DNA of 64,000 nt, taken from NCBI RefSeq assembly GCF_007856155.1, contig NZ_CP042266.1, forward strand, positions 5,146,001 to 5,210,000, given 5' to 3'. Origin of the DNA: Streptomyces qinzhouensis. Its GTDB lineage: Bacteria > Actinomycetota > Actinomycetes > Streptomycetales > Streptomycetaceae. The notes beneath the pieces were generated by a model. That model did no database searches and was not told the origin of the DNA. It saw only the letters and a list, made by a program, of their open reading frames with translations. How positions within the stretch are numbered: position 1 is the stretch's first letter; each line of letters opens with the position of its first letter. A program made the translations under genes and the position numbers. Of this stretch, positions 36,339 to 45,633 are shown piece after piece.

Positions 36339-37286
36339 ATGAAGGATCTTTCCACCCGTCGTCTGCTCCTGGTGCATGCGCACCCGGACGACGAGTCGAT
36401 CACCAACGGCGCCACCATGGCCCGATACGCGGCCGACGGCGCCCGGGTCACCCTGGTGACCTGCACCCTCGGCGAGGAGGGCGAGGTCATCCCGCCCGGT
36501 CTCGCGCATCTCACGGCCGACCGTGACGACTCCCTCGGCGAGTACCGCATCGGCGAGCTGTCCGCCGCCATGAAGGAGCTGGGCGTCACCGACCACCGCT
36601 TCCTGGGCGGTCCGGGGCGCTATCGGGACTCCGGAATGATGGGCCTGCCCCAGAACCGCCGCGACGGCGCCTTCTGGAACACGCCCGTCGACGACGCGGC
36701 CCCGCATCTCGTGGAGATCATCCGCTCCGTACGTCCCCAGGTCATGGTCACGTACGACCCCGAAGGCGGCTACGGCCACCCGGACCACATCCAGGCCCAC
36801 CGGGTCGCGATGCGCGCCGCCGAACTGGCCGGTGAGCGGGCCTTCCGGCGTGACCTCGGGGACCCGTGGACGATCGCCAAGGTCTACTGGACACGGGTGC
36901 CGCGCTCCGTCGCCGAGGAGGGCTTCGCCCGGCTGCGGGCGGCCGGGACCGGCTTCCCCGGTGTCGCGGCGGTCGACGACATCCCCGGTGTCGTCGCCGA
37001 TGACGAGGTCACCGCGGTGATCGACGGCAGCGCGTTCGCGGAGCGGAAGGCGGCCGCGATGCGGGCGCACCTCACCCAGATCGCCGTGGACGGGCCGTTC
37101 TTCGCCCTCTCCAACGACCTGGGCCAGCCGATCTTCGCCACCGAGTACTACCAGTTGGCCGAGGGCCGGCCGGGCGTGCCCCGGGGGCGGCGCGAGGACG
37201 ACCTCTTCGCCGGGATCCCGGGCGCCGGCGGCCCGGTGGTCCCCGGCGGCCCGGCGGTCCCCGGCCCGGCCGGGGTGTCCGCATGA
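36339..37286 (+). CDS. mshB: Mycothiol deacetylase MshB
   Basis: Zinc hydrolase that deacetylates GlcNAc-inositol (1-D-myo-inositol 2-acetamido-2-deoxy-glucopyranoside) in mycothiol synthesis. 315 residues of the LmbE/PIG-L family. The AHPDDES motif at residues 14-20 gives the zinc His and Asp, and [11 protein letters not shown] gives the third ligand. [15 protein letters not shown] is characteristic of MshB rather than the mycothiol conjugate amidase Mca. It overlaps the next gene by 4 bp, the same neighbour as in mycobacteria. The last 25 residues are a Pro/Gly repeat ([16 protein letters not shown]). Confidence 0.95.
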   Translation: MKDLSTRRLLLVHAHPDDESITNGATMARYAADGARVTLVTCTLGEEGEVIPPGLAHLTADRDDSLGEYRIGELSAAMKELGVTDHRFLGGPGRYRDSGMMGLPQNRRDGAFWNTPVDDAAPHLVEIIRSVRPQVMVTYDPEGGYGHPDHIQAHRVAMRAAELAGERAFRRDLGDPWTIAKVYWTRVPRSVAEEGFARLRAAGTGFPGVAAVDDIPGVVADDEVTAVIDGSAFAERKAAAMRAHLTQIAVDGPFFALSNDLGQPIFATEYYQLAEGRPGVPRGRREDDLFAGIPGAGGPVVPGGPAVPGPAGVSA

Positions 37287-37702
37287 GCGCGGCGCCCGGC
37301 GCGGGCCTGGCCCGCGACTGGACGGCGCAGAGACCGCGGCCGGGCCGGATCGCCGCGTACCTCCTGCTCGCCCTGCTCGGGGCGGTCGTCGGCATCGCCG
37401 GGTCCCTGGTCCAGGCGGCCTGGTTCCCGGCCGGGCTGCTGCTCGCGCTGCTCGGCTCCGCGGGGCTCTTCTGCGGAGCCCGTATCGCCCTGGGCAACCA
37501 GCTCGGTGTGGCCGCCGCGGGTGCCGGCTGGCTGGTCGCGATCGTGGTGCTGAGCGTCGGACGCCCCGAGGGCGACGCACTGTTCGGCGCCGGGGTCGGA
37601 CCGCTGCTCTTCATCCTCGGCGGCATGGTCATCGCTGTGATGTGCGCCACGCTGGGCGGGCTGTCGCAACCGGGCGGCGGGCCGGGGCGACCGGATAAGT
37701 GA
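37283..37702 (+). CDS. DUF6113-type membrane protein
   Basis: 139 residues, four predicted helices ([80 protein letters not shown]). ATGA overlap with mshB indicates one operon. Members are typically found just downstream of mshB; function unknown, and coupling with mycothiol synthesis is only suggested by position. Confidence 0.85.
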   Translation: MSAAPGAGLARDWTAQRPRPGRIAAYLLLALLGAVVGIAGSLVQAAWFPAGLLLALLGSAGLFCGARIALGNQLGVAAAGAGWLVAIVVLSVGRPEGDALFGAGVGPLLFILGGMVIAVMCATLGGLSQPGGGPGRPDK

Positions 37703-38027
37703 GGCGTCCCGCGGACGCGGGGCCGGGGCACCGGAACCGCTGCCGCACGCGGCGGCCGGGGCCGCCCGGGCGGGCGAAAGCCGGTAAGGCCGCGGGCCGG
37801 AGCCGGTGTCCCGTAATCCGAACCCCCGTCCGTACGGGCCGTACTGACGTCCGGAGCGATCCGGCGGTCGTGCGCACGGGGGTGGAACAGGGCCGATCCG
37901 GTGCCCTTTCCACAGTCGCGGCGTGCGTGTCACCGACGGCCAGTATGGTGGTGCGCGCCGCCGGGCCGCCCAGAGAACGAGGACCACAGTAAGGGACGGG
38001 CGGCGGAGCCAACCGGGAGATCCTGCT
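37703..38027. other. Intergenic region upstream of PG_binding_4 gene
   Basis: About 325 bases without a convincing gene. GTACGG/CCGTAC motifs recur around 37830-37850. CAGTATGGTG at about 37940 is a possible -10 region. No clear terminator for the mshB operon. Confidence 0.45.
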
Positions 38028-40076
38028 TTGAGTCGTGAAACTGACAGTTCGTCCTCCGGGCCCCAGGGGCGCGGTGGAGCCGCCTACCCCTCGGGGACGC
38101 CGCCGTACGGGTCCAGCCGGTTGACCGGCGGAGCCGCGGCCGGTGCCGACGGCGAGCCGAAGCCGGACGCGGCCAAGTCCGAGCCCAAGACCGAGACGAC
38201 GATCACCACCCGTATCCGGATCAACATCCCCGGATCGCGGCCGATTCCGCCCGTCGTGATGCGCAAGCCGGTCAACGAGCCGGGGGCCGGGGCGGCGGAC
38301 GCCTCCGCGGTACCGGGCGCGCCGGGTGCCTTCGCCGGTGAGACCGAGGCGGAGCGCACGGCGGCCATGCCGGTGCCCTCGTTCGACGGCCCGGGCGCTG
38401 CGGCGCCCGCGGACGGCGGGCCCGCCGCCGGGGACAAGGCGGCGAACGACTGGTTCGCCCCGCGCAGGTCCTCGACCAACGGCGCGGGCATACAGCTACC
38501 GGACGGCGGTCCGGGCGCGGCCGTTCCCGGCGGGCCGGGTGCGCCGGGTGGTGCCGGTGCGCGTGCCGTGCCGGGTGGATCCGGTGTTGCGGGTGGATCC
38601 GGCGGTTCCGGTACGGGCCGCCCCCACAGTGCCCTCGCCGACCTCACCGGCGCGGCGGGCGCGGGTACGTCCGCGCCCGCGCCCGGCGGTTTCGCACCCG
38701 GCCCAGGCGCCCCGCCGCACGGTGGACGGTCGCGCGGTGGGCAGCCGTCGGCCGGTGCCGGACCCGACGGGCCGACGACGGGCCCGGCGCGCGGCGCCAT
38801 GCCGGCCGGCGCTCCGGCGCCCGCGGGCGCCGTCGCCACGGCGCCGCGGATGTCCGACGACACCGCCGTCCTGACCCCGCAGCGGCCCGTGCCGGCCGGC
38901 CCCGGCGGTCAGGGTGGCCCGGGCGGTCCCGGGGGCAATGTCTCCGGGTCCACGCTCACCAGCGGGGTACCGGCCGTCCGGCCCGGTGCCGATTCCCCGT
39001 TCCCGGCCGGTCCCGGCCCCGCGGGGAAGCCCTCGGCCCCGTCCGGCCCGGGCGAATCCCCGACGGCCTCGCCCGCCGCCGGGTCCCCCTCCCCGTCCTC
39101 CCGGCCGGCGCCCCCGCCGCCCGCCAAGAAGGGCCGCTCCAAGTCGGCCCTGATCGGTGTCGCCGTGGTCGTCCTGGTCGGCATCGCCTACGGTGCCGGG
39201 CTGCTGCTGAACCACTCCGACGTCCCCAAGAGCACCACCGTCCTCGGTGTCGACATCGGCGGCGGTACCCGCGACGCGGCCGTCGACAAGCTCCAGGGCG
39301 TTCTCGGCAAGCGTGCCGCCACCCCGCTCCAGCTGTCCGTCGGCGGCAAGAAGGTCGCGCTCGCCCCGGACAAGGCGGGCCTCTCGTTCGACGCCCAGAC
39401 CACCGTGCGCAATGCGGCGGGCAGCGACTACAACCCCATGTCGGTGATCGGCTCCCTCTTCGGCGGCGAGCGGGTCGCCGACCCGGAGATCGTCATCGAC
39501 GAGGAGAAGCTGCGGGTGGCCCTCGCCGATCTGGCGGGCAACTCGGGCTCGGCCGTCGAGGGCACGATCAAGTTCGAGCCCGGGAAGATCGTCCTCGTTC
39601 CCGGCAAGGCCGGTCAGGGCATCGACGTCAACCGCTCGCTGACGATGGTCAAGGACGCTTACCGGGCCCAGGTCGAGTCCGGCCGTCCGAACGCGGTCCA
39701 GCTCCCCGTCGCCGGCCTCCAGCCGTCGATCAGCCAGGCGGAGCTGGACCGGGCCAAGAAGGAGTTCGCCGAGCCCGCGATGTCCGATCTGATCACCATC
39801 AGGGCGGGCGGCCGGAAGATCGACTTCGGCCCGCAGCGCTCGCTGCCGCGGATCCTCTCCATGAAGGCCGTGAACGGCAAGCTGGTGGAGGTCTACAACA
39901 AGGAAGCCATCGACGAACTGGTCGGCGGCACCTTCCAGGGTGTCATGATCACCAGGGCCGACGGCAAGAAGCAGCAGCTCGGCGCGGACGACATCGCCAA
40001 GGCGATGGGCCCGGCCCTGCGCGGCACGACCCGGCAGGAACGCACGGTGGACATCGAGCGGAACCAGGACGGCTGA
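38028..40076 (+). CDS. Membrane-anchored PG_binding_4-type protein
   Basis: 682 residues. The first 370 are disordered and Pro/Gly/Ala-rich, followed by one membrane helix (ALIGVAVVVLVGIAYGAGLL, about 372-393). The extracytoplasmic part (DVPKSTTVLGVDIGGGTRDA, LVPGKAGQGIDVNRSLTMVK) resembles the repeat that precedes VanW or L,D-transpeptidase domains in other proteins, but no catalytic domain follows. Likely a cell-wall-facing structural or regulatory protein. A TTG start at 38028 with GGGAGA upstream is preferred to the upstream frame. Its terminator has been split by an IS30 insertion. Confidence 0.78.
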   Translation: MSRETDSSSSGPQGRGGAAYPSGTPPYGSSRLTGGAAAGADGEPKPDAAKSEPKTETTITTRIRINIPGSRPIPPVVMRKPVNEPGAGAADASAVPGAPGAFAGETEAERTAAMPVPSFDGPGAAAPADGGPAAGDKAANDWFAPRRSSTNGAGIQLPDGGPGAAVPGGPGAPGGAGARAVPGGSGVAGGSGGSGTGRPHSALADLTGAAGAGTSAPAPGGFAPGPGAPPHGGRSRGGQPSAGAGPDGPTTGPARGAMPAGAPAPAGAVATAPRMSDDTAVLTPQRPVPAGPGGQGGPGGPGGNVSGSTLTSGVPAVRPGADSPFPAGPGPAGKPSAPSGPGESPTASPAAGSPSPSSRPAPPPPAKKGRSKSALIGVAVVVLVGIAYGAGLLLNHSDVPKSTTVLGVDIGGGTRDAAVDKLQGVLGKRAATPLQLSVGGKKVALAPDKAGLSFDAQTTVRNAAGSDYNPMSVIGSLFGGERVADPEIVIDEEKLRVALADLAGNSGSAVEGTIKFEPGKIVLVPGKAGQGIDVNRSLTMVKDAYRAQVESGRPNAVQLPVAGLQPSISQAELDRAKKEFAEPAMSDLITIRAGGRKIDFGPQRSLPRILSMKAVNGKLVEVYNKEAIDELVGGTFQGVMITRADGKKQQLGADDIAKAMGPALRGTTRQERTVDIERNQDG

Positions 40077-40126
40077 GCTGAAACGGCCGTTACGACCGTG
40101 CCCCCGTCCGGATCGGCGGATTCTAG

Positions 40127-41405
40127 GGATCGTCGCAACACGTGATCACTGACGTGTGGTGGCGAGCAGTTTATGCAGGCGCTCGGCTGGGGTTTCCCAG
40201 TCGAGCGTTTTGCGTGGGCGGCCGTTGAGTTCGGCAGCGACGGCGTAGAGGTGTTCGCGGTTGTGGACCGACAGGTCGGTGCCTTTGGGGAAGTACTGCC
40301 GCAGCAGGCCGTTGGTGTTCTCGTTCGAGCCACGCTGCCAGGGGCTGGCCGGATCGCAGAAGTAGACCGGGATGTCGGTCGCGATGGTGAACTCGTGGTG
40401 GCGGCCCATCTCGCTGCCCTGATCCCAGGTGAGCGACCGCTTCAGATGTGCCGGAAGCGTTTTCACCGTGTCCACCAGTGCGTCACGGACGAGTTCGGTG
40501 CCGCGGCCGTGGGGCAGGTGGACCAGCATGAGGTAGCGCGTGCTGCGTTCCACCAGCGTGCCGATGGCGGACCCGTTGTCCTTCCCGATGATCAGGTCGC
40601 CTTCCCAGTGACCGGGCACGGCCCGGTCTGCGGCTTCGGCGGGCCGCTCGCTGATCATCACCATGGGAGCCGGATAGCGTGGCTGGCGTTGCTGGGCCTG
40701 GCGGCGGGGCTTGCGCACTGCTCGGCCTGTGCGCAGGGCGCGGGTCAGCTCGCGGCGGAGTTCGCCGCGGCCTTGGACGTAGAGGGCCTGGTAGATCGTC
40801 TCGTGGACCACGTGCATCTCCGGCCGGTCGGGGAAGTCGCGGCGCAGGTGTCGGGCTATCTGCTCCGGGCTCCAACGTCTTCCCAGGCGGTCTTGGACGT
40901 AGTCCCGCAGCTCAGGGTTCTGCCCGATCTTCCCAGGCTTGGGCCGGGGCCGGCGCTCGTCGGCTCGGGCCTGGGCGGCGTAGGGCCGGTACTGGCCGTT
41001 GACGGGGTGCCGGTTGCGGCTGATCTCGCGGCTGACGGTCGACGGACTGCGGTTCAGCTCGGCCGCGATGGTCCGTATAGACGCCTTCTCCCGCAACCGG
41101 TCAGCGATGTGTATCCGGTCGGCTTGCCGTAGATGCTTGGAGGGCCCGGGGGCGGAGGCCACCAGCCTGGTGACCGGCGGCCTCCACCTCTTACTGTTCG
41201 ACGGAGTGAACCCGTTCCGCCAGCGTTTGCCCGTGCGCCGGTCGATTCCGACGATCCGGCACGCTTCCCGACTGCTGACGCCCTGGCCCATGAGGCGGAA
41301 GTATTCCTCCCGCTCACGGGCCAGCCTCAGCCCGGTCTTCTTGCTCCGGTCCTTGCGGATCTCGAAGTCCATCGCATCCCCTGAACTGGGGTGTTGCGAC
41401 AACCG
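40127..41405 (-). mobile_element. IS30-family insertion sequence
   Basis: About 1.28 kb. The ends carry inverted repeats sharing GTCGCAACAC (left 40132-40141; right the complement at about 41391-41400) separated by five poorly matched bases from flanking CTAG (40123-40126 and 41406-41409). CTAG appears to be the duplicated target. One intact transposase gene fills it. Confidence 0.85.
40146..41372 (-). CDS. IS30-family transposase
   Basis: 408 residues. The N-terminal helix-turn-helix (SIRTIAAELNRSPSTVSREI) is the IS30 recognition domain. A DDE catalytic core follows: WEGDLIIGKDNGSAIGTLVE (first D), LTWDQGSEMGRHHEF (second D), and SPWQRGSNENTNGLLRQYFP (E), the IS30 signature. Uninterrupted, so probably functional. 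ATG at 41372 after GGGG is preferred; a TTG at 41402 would start inside the terminal repeat. Confidence 0.95.
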   Translation of the reverse strand: MDFEIRKDRSKKTGLRLAREREEYFRLMGQGVSSREACRIVGIDRRTGKRWRNGFTPSNSKRWRPPVTRLVASAPGPSKHLRQADRIHIADRLREKASIRTIAAELNRSPSTVSREISRNRHPVNGQYRPYAAQARADERRPRPKPGKIGQNPELRDYVQDRLGRRWSPEQIARHLRRDFPDRPEMHVVHETIYQALYVQGRGELRRELTRALRTGRAVRKPRRQAQQRQPRYPAPMVMISERPAEAADRAVPGHWEGDLIIGKDNGSAIGTLVERSTRYLMLVHLPHGRGTELVRDALVDTVKTLPAHLKRSLTWDQGSEMGRHHEFTIATDIPVYFCDPASPWQRGSNENTNGLLRQYFPKGTDLSVHNREHLYAVAAELNGRPRKTLDWETPAERLHKLLATTRQ

Positions 41406-41432
41406 CTAGAACTCAAGGATCCGGACGGGGGC

Positions 41433-41512
41433 ACGGTCGCATCCGGGCACGGTCGCATCCGCGGACGGTCGCATCCGGGCACGGTCGTATCCGCGGACGG
41501 TCGTATCCGGGG
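41433..41512. repeat. 16-bp tandem repeat, five units
   Basis: Five units beginning ACGGTCGCATCCGGGC or close variants (41433, 41449, 41465, 41481, 41497). The first unit overlaps the right arm of the split terminator. No spacers, so not CRISPR. Confidence 0.85.
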
Positions 41513-41589
41513 ACGGCGGGTGCGATCCGACCGGTGTCGTCGGTCCGGTGACGCGGTCCGGCCGTTGCCCGCCGGGCGGGCGGATTCCC

Positions 41590-42447
41590 TCAGTTCAGCA
41601 TCGCCCGCGCCGCCCGTGCCCGGCCCCGTACCGCCTCGGCCGTCGCCGGTTCGACCATCGCGACCACCTCGGCGTACGCGTCCAGCTCCGCCGCGCCCGC
41701 CAGGAAGTCACCCCGCCGGACCAGCAGTTGGGCGCGTTCGTAGCGCAGCCGTGCCGGGTGGGCCGGGAGGAGCAGGGCGAGGTCCACGGCCCAGAGCGCC
41801 ACGTCCGAGCGTTCAGGCCGGGCCGTGGCCCAGGCGCGGATGTTGTTGAGGATGCGGACCAGCACATCGGGCGTGGGCGCCGGTTTCAGCATCGCCGGTT
41901 CCAGTCGGCCTCCCGTCGCCCCCGTGACCAGCCGCGACGCATCGGACTCCGACAGCACCCGGCCACCGTCGAAGGGGTCGGCCAGGACCTGTTCCTCCGG
42001 GTCCCCGAAGCCGACGACGAAGTGCCCGGGCAGCGCGACCCCGTACACCGGCGCACCCGCCCGCCGGGCCACCTCCACCCAGACCACGGAGAGCAGGATC
42101 GGCAGCCCTCGCCGCCGCCGCAGCACCTGGTGGAGCAGCGACGACTCCAGGAGCCGGTAGTCCGCCGGGGTGCCGTGGAAGCCGAGTTCGCCGCCCAGGA
42201 GCCGCTCCAGGGCGCTCGCCCAGGCCGAGGGCGTACGCAGCCCGTACGGCAGCAGCCCGGCCAGGCGGTCCAGTTCCATCTGGGCCGTGTCGATCGACGT
42301 ATCGTCGCCGGCGCCGTCCGCCACCGCGCCCAGCAGCAGACAGAGCAGGGACAGATCGGGCCGCTCGGCACGGGCCTCTTCGGCGAACCGGCGCAGATGG
42401 CCCGCCGGGTCGGCAGCGGCGGCGGAGGCGGCTGAGTCGTCGTGCAT
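41590..42447 (-). CDS. SirB1-type transglutaminase-like protein with TPR
   Basis: 285 residues. The SirB1_N domain (GTPADYRLLESSLLHQVLRR, GLPILLSVVWVEVARRAGAP, GVALPGHFVVGF) has a transglutaminase-like fold that usually lacks catalytic activity; no Cys nucleophile is visible. A TPR-like C-terminus follows (ARLRYERAQLLVRRGDFLAG). Function in actinobacteria is unknown. ATG at 42447 is chosen because the frame upstream is unlike the family. Confidence 0.82.
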   Translation of the reverse strand: MHDDSAASAAAADPAGHLRRFAEEARAERPDLSLLCLLLGAVADGAGDDTSIDTAQMELDRLAGLLPYGLRTPSAWASALERLLGGELGFHGTPADYRLLESSLLHQVLRRRRGLPILLSVVWVEVARRAGAPVYGVALPGHFVVGFGDPEEQVLADPFDGGRVLSESDASRLVTGATGGRLEPAMLKPAPTPDVLVRILNNIRAWATARPERSDVALWAVDLALLLPAHPARLRYERAQLLVRRGDFLAGAAELDAYAEVVAMVEPATAEAVRGRARAARAMLN

Positions 42448-42518
42448 AGCCCACAGGTACCCAACGACCCCCCGCCGCGTCCACTCACCGGACCGGAGCG
42501 GACCCGGCCCGATCCGGC

Positions 42519-43559
42519 TCAGTCCCGTGGCGCGCGGTAGTGGTGGTAGCTGTGGTGCGTCGTGAATCCCAGGCCCGCGTAGAGCGCGCCCGCCGCCGTG
42601 TTGTCCGTCTCGACCTGGAGCCAGGCCGCCGATGCGCCCTCCTCCAGCGCCCGGCGGGCCAGGGCCGTCATCACGGCCCGGGCCAGGCCCCGGCGCCGGT
42701 GGGCCGGGTCGACCTCGACCGCCATGAAACCGGCCCAGCGGCCGTCGACGACACACCGCCCGATCGCCACCGGAGTGTCACCGCCGTCCCCGCCCCCTTC
42801 CGCCGGCTCCGCGGCCACCGAGGCGAACCAGACCGACGGGCCGCTCTCCAGGACCCGGAGCATGTGCGGTGCCGGGTCGCCCGATGCCCGCTGGTACCGC
42901 CGGAGCCAGCCGCCGTCCGGTCCGCCCACCGACCGGGCCAGGGCCACCGGGTCCCGGCCCGGGGCGAGATCGGCGACCGGAGCCAGGGCCCCGATCCGTA
43001 CGTCCGCGGACACCTCCCGCGTCCAGCCCCGCTCCTCCAGCGCCGCGCACAGCGTCTCCTGGGTGCCGGCCGCGCCCGTGGCGGCCTGGACGTACGCGGG
43101 CAGGGACCGCTCCGCGTACCACGACCGCACCCGGTCGAGCGCCTCGTCCAGCGGTACGCCCGGATCGCCGACCGCCAGGGCCGAGTTCGCCCGCCGGGTG
43201 AAGCCGGACGCGGCCCGCAGCTCCCACTCGCCGAGCCGTTCACTCTCCACCGGCTGCCACGCCCGGGACGCCACCCGGGTCAACTCGGCGAAGTCCGCCG
43301 CCGGGCCGCGGCGCCTGGCCGGGGCGGCGGGGACGGTCTTCCCGGCGACCAGCGACGTCTCCGGAACGCGAACCACCTCGCCGGAGCGCCGTGTGAGCAC
43401 CAGCACACCGCCCTCGTCCCAGGATGTGAGAACTCCGACCACATCCGTGAACGTCCCCGGCCCCTCCGAGGGATCGACAAGGCGTCGGATTGATACCCGT
43501 TTACCCACGTCAAGGGGTGTAATACGGACTTCGAGCCGTCCCGCGCCGGTGATTTCCAC
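42519..43559 (-). CDS. GNAT acetyltransferase with N-terminal SH3-like domain
   Basis: 346 residues. The first 75 residues (LEVRITPLDVGKRVSIRRLV, GVLTSWDEGGVLVLTRRSGE) look like a small SH3-type barrel, and the C-terminal half is GNAT (EVDPAHRRRGLARAVMTALA, WLQVETDNTAAGALYAGLGF). This arrangement resembles mycobacterial Rv0428c. Substrate unknown. GTG at 43559 follows AGGAGGGG at about 13 bp. Divergent from the ferredoxin gene. Confidence 0.83.
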   Translation of the reverse strand: MEITGAGRLEVRITPLDVGKRVSIRRLVDPSEGPGTFTDVVGVLTSWDEGGVLVLTRRSGEVVRVPETSLVAGKTVPAAPARRRGPAADFAELTRVASRAWQPVESERLGEWELRAASGFTRRANSALAVGDPGVPLDEALDRVRSWYAERSLPAYVQAATGAAGTQETLCAALEERGWTREVSADVRIGALAPVADLAPGRDPVALARSVGGPDGGWLRRYQRASGDPAPHMLRVLESGPSVWFASVAAEPAEGGGDGGDTPVAIGRCVVDGRWAGFMAVEVDPAHRRRGLARAVMTALARRALEEGASAAWLQVETDNTAAGALYAGLGFTTHHSYHHYRAPRD

Positions 43560-43674
43560 TGCTCTGTGCGCCCCTCCTGTTCGGATCGTCCCCGAGAACG
43601 GAGATACTAGAGGCGGGCATCGACGACGCCGCGCTCCCGCGCAAGCCACAGCCCTACCGAGGAGGAACGACAGC

Positions 43675-43995
43675 GTGACCTACGTCATCGCGCAGCCTTG
43701 TGTCGACGTCAAGGACAAGGCCTGCATCGAGGAGTGCCCCGTCGACTGCATCTACGAGGGTTCCCGGTCCTTGTACATCCACCCCGACGAGTGCGTCGAC
43801 TGTGGTGCCTGTGAGCCGGTCTGCCCCGTCGAGGCGATCTTCTACGAGGACGACACGCCGGAGGAGTGGAAGGACTACTACAAGGCGAACGTCGAGTTCT
43901 TCGACGAGCTGGGCTCGCCGGGCGGTGCCTCCAAGCTGGGTCTGATCGAGCGCGACCATCCCTTCGTCGCCGGTCTGCCGCCGCAGAACCAGTAG
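43675..43995 (+). CDS. fdxA: 7Fe ferredoxin
   Basis: 106 residues, starting MTYVIAQPCVDVKDKACIEE. Cys9, Cys17 and Cys50 fit the [3Fe-4S] site, and Cys21, Cys40, Cys43 and Cys46 the [4Fe-4S] site (CVDCGACEPVCP). A C-terminal extension (EEWKDYYKANVEFFDELGSP) is typical of actinobacterial FdxA/FdxC. GTG at 43675 has GAGGAGG upstream. Followed by dapC as in mycobacteria (Rv1177/Rv1178, from memory). Confidence 0.94.
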   Translation: MTYVIAQPCVDVKDKACIEECPVDCIYEGSRSLYIHPDECVDCGACEPVCPVEAIFYEDDTPEEWKDYYKANVEFFDELGSPGGASKLGLIERDHPFVAGLPPQNQ

Positions 43996-44031
43996 CCGGC
44001 GGTCGGCGTCCCCCGCCGATCACCACACTGC

Positions 44032-44064
44032 CGGTCCCGTACGGTCGACGTCCGTACGGGACCG
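44032..44064 (+). terminator. fdxA terminator
   Basis: CGGTCCCGTACGG (44032-44044) pairs perfectly with CCGTACGGGACCG (44052-44064) around 7 nt and is followed by TTGCGTTT. Confidence 0.85.
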
Positions 44065-44164
44065 TTGCGTTTCCGTCCCGGCCGTTCGCACCCGCCGGAA
44101 CCCCTCGGAGTCCGTACGGGTCCGTATGAGCCCGTACGAGCCCGTACGAGAGAGAGAACAGCTC

Positions 44165-45325
44165 GTGTCCGCAGCCTCATCCGTACCCCCGACCGGCCCC
44201 GGCGCCGGCGCCGGGGGCGATCCGCGCCGGGTGTCCTCGCGCCTGCCCGTCTTCCCGTGGGACCGGCTGGAGCCGTACAAGGCGACCGCCGCGGCCCACC
44301 CCGACGGCATCGTCGACCTCTCGGTCGGCACACCCGTCGACCCCGTGCCCGGGCTGATCCGGGAGGCGCTGGTGGCCGCGGCCGATTCGCCCGGCTATCC
44401 GACCGTCTGGGGTACGCCCGCGCTGCGGGACGCGCTGGTGGACTGGGTCGGGCGGCGGCTCGGCGCGACCGGCGCCGGACACCGCAATGTGCTGCCCGTC
44501 GTGGGCTCCAAGGAGCTGGTGGCCTGGCTGCCCACGCAGTTGGGCCTGGGCCCCGGTGACCGGGTCGCCTATCCGCGGCTCGCCTATCCGACGTACGAGG
44601 TCGGCGCCCGGCTCTGCGGGGCGACCCCCGAGGTGTACGACGATCCGACCGAACTCGACCCGGCCGGGCTGAAGCTGCTCTGGCTGAACTCCCCGTCGAA
44701 CCCCACCGGCCGGGTGCTCGCCAAGGACGAGCTGATCCGGATCGTGGCCTGGGCCCGGCGCCACGGCGTCCTGATCTTCAGCGACGAGTGCTATCTGGAG
44801 CTGGGCTGGGAGGCCGAGCCGGTGTCCGTGCTCCACCCGGAGGTGTGCGGGGGTACGTACGAAGGCCTGGTCGCCGTCCACTCGCTCTCCAAGCGGTCCA
44901 ACCTGGCCGGCTACCGGGCCGCGTTCATCGCGGGTGACGAGGCGGTCCTGGGCGAACTGCTGGCGATCCGCAAGCACGGCGGCATGATGGTCCCGTCGCC
45001 GGTACAGGCCGCGACGGTGGCCGCGCTTGGCGACGACGTCCATGTGGCGGAGCAGCGGGCGCGGTACGCGGCCCGGCGCGCGGCACTGCGGACCGCCCTG
45101 GAGGGGCACGGTTTCCGGATCGAGCACTCGGAGGCCAGCCTGTATCTGTGGGCGACGCGGGACGAGTCCTGCTGGGAGACCGTCGCACGGCTGGCGGGGC
45201 TGGGGATCCTGGTGGCGCCCGGCGATTTCTACGGCGAGGCGGGAGAGCGTTTCGTCCGGGTGGCGTTCACGGCCACGGACGAGCGGGTCGACGCGGCGGT
45301 GAAGCGGCTGGCGGACGCGGGCTGA
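44165..45325 (+). CDS. dapC: Succinyldiaminopimelate aminotransferase DapC
   Basis: PLP-dependent class I aminotransferase, 386 residues, converting N-succinyl-2-amino-6-ketopimelate to N-succinyl-LL-DAP in lysine/cell wall synthesis. The substrate loop is WLNSPSNPTGRVL, the PLP Lys lies in SLSKRSNLAGYRAAF, and the terminal Arg in GERFVRVAF. VDLSVGTPVDPVPGLIREAL and GYPTVWGTPALRDAL are typical of the actinobacterial DapC group. GTG at 44165 after a purine-rich GAGAGAGAACAG is preferred; ATG at 44126 would add 13 residues. dapE follows 2.3 kb downstream. Confidence 0.88.
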   Translation: MSAASSVPPTGPGAGAGGDPRRVSSRLPVFPWDRLEPYKATAAAHPDGIVDLSVGTPVDPVPGLIREALVAAADSPGYPTVWGTPALRDALVDWVGRRLGATGAGHRNVLPVVGSKELVAWLPTQLGLGPGDRVAYPRLAYPTYEVGARLCGATPEVYDDPTELDPAGLKLLWLNSPSNPTGRVLAKDELIRIVAWARRHGVLIFSDECYLELGWEAEPVSVLHPEVCGGTYEGLVAVHSLSKRSNLAGYRAAFIAGDEAVLGELLAIRKHGGMMVPSPVQAATVAALGDDVHVAEQRARYAARRAALRTALEGHGFRIEHSEASLYLWATRDESCWETVARLAGLGILVAPGDFYGEAGERFVRVAFTATDERVDAAVKRLADAG

Positions 45326-45329
45326 GGCG

Positions 45330-45508
45330 TAGGCCGTGTCGTCAAAATCCCGCCTGGCCCGCGACGCCCGGCACGCGCACTCGCTGCGTTGTCGGGATTT
45401 CCCAAGTACGTCCAGTACGAGGGAAACCCTCCGCCTTGCGATTGCACGCACCGACCGCCGCAGGCCCCGCCCTCCGGGCGGACGGCGCCATTTTGACGAC
45501 ACGGCCTA
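45330..45508. mobile_element. MITE-like element with 17-bp terminal repeats and TA duplication
   Basis: The ends are a perfect 19-bp inverted repeat (TAGGCCGTGTCGTCAAAAT at 45330-45348 and its complement at 45490-45508). Read as TA target plus 17-bp terminal repeats, this is the structure left by IS630/Tc1-type or related transposases. The 175-bp interior has no ORF. It carries CTCGCTGCGTTGTC and CTTGCGATTGCACGCACC blocks that I recall as recurring in Streptomyces genomes. Confidence 0.78.
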
Positions 45509-45633
45509 GGGCCGGATCGGCGGAGAGTACGGCAGCGGGGCGCGCGCCCCGGCCGTTACCCTCGCGCGCCCCGGCCCGCGCGTACCTGCCCGCCCGCGCC
45601 GGCCCGCGCGTCCGGATACCCGGGTACGGCGAA

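Larger units (their letters stand above)
40093..41439. repeat. 22-bp inverted repeat split by an insertion sequence
   Basis: 40093-40114 is the exact reverse complement of 41418-41439. Without the IS the arms would enclose a loop of about 20 bases with TTCTAGAA near its middle. The position 16 bp after a stop codon identifies it as the terminator of the PG_binding_4 gene. Confidence 0.85.

Noticed and set aside
38028..40076. VanW or L,D-transpeptidase function
   Set aside because: Only the PG_binding_4-like repeats are visible; no VanW or YkuD catalytic motif follows.
41433..41512. Possible CRISPR array
   Set aside because: Units are contiguous 16-mers without spacers and no cas gene is present.
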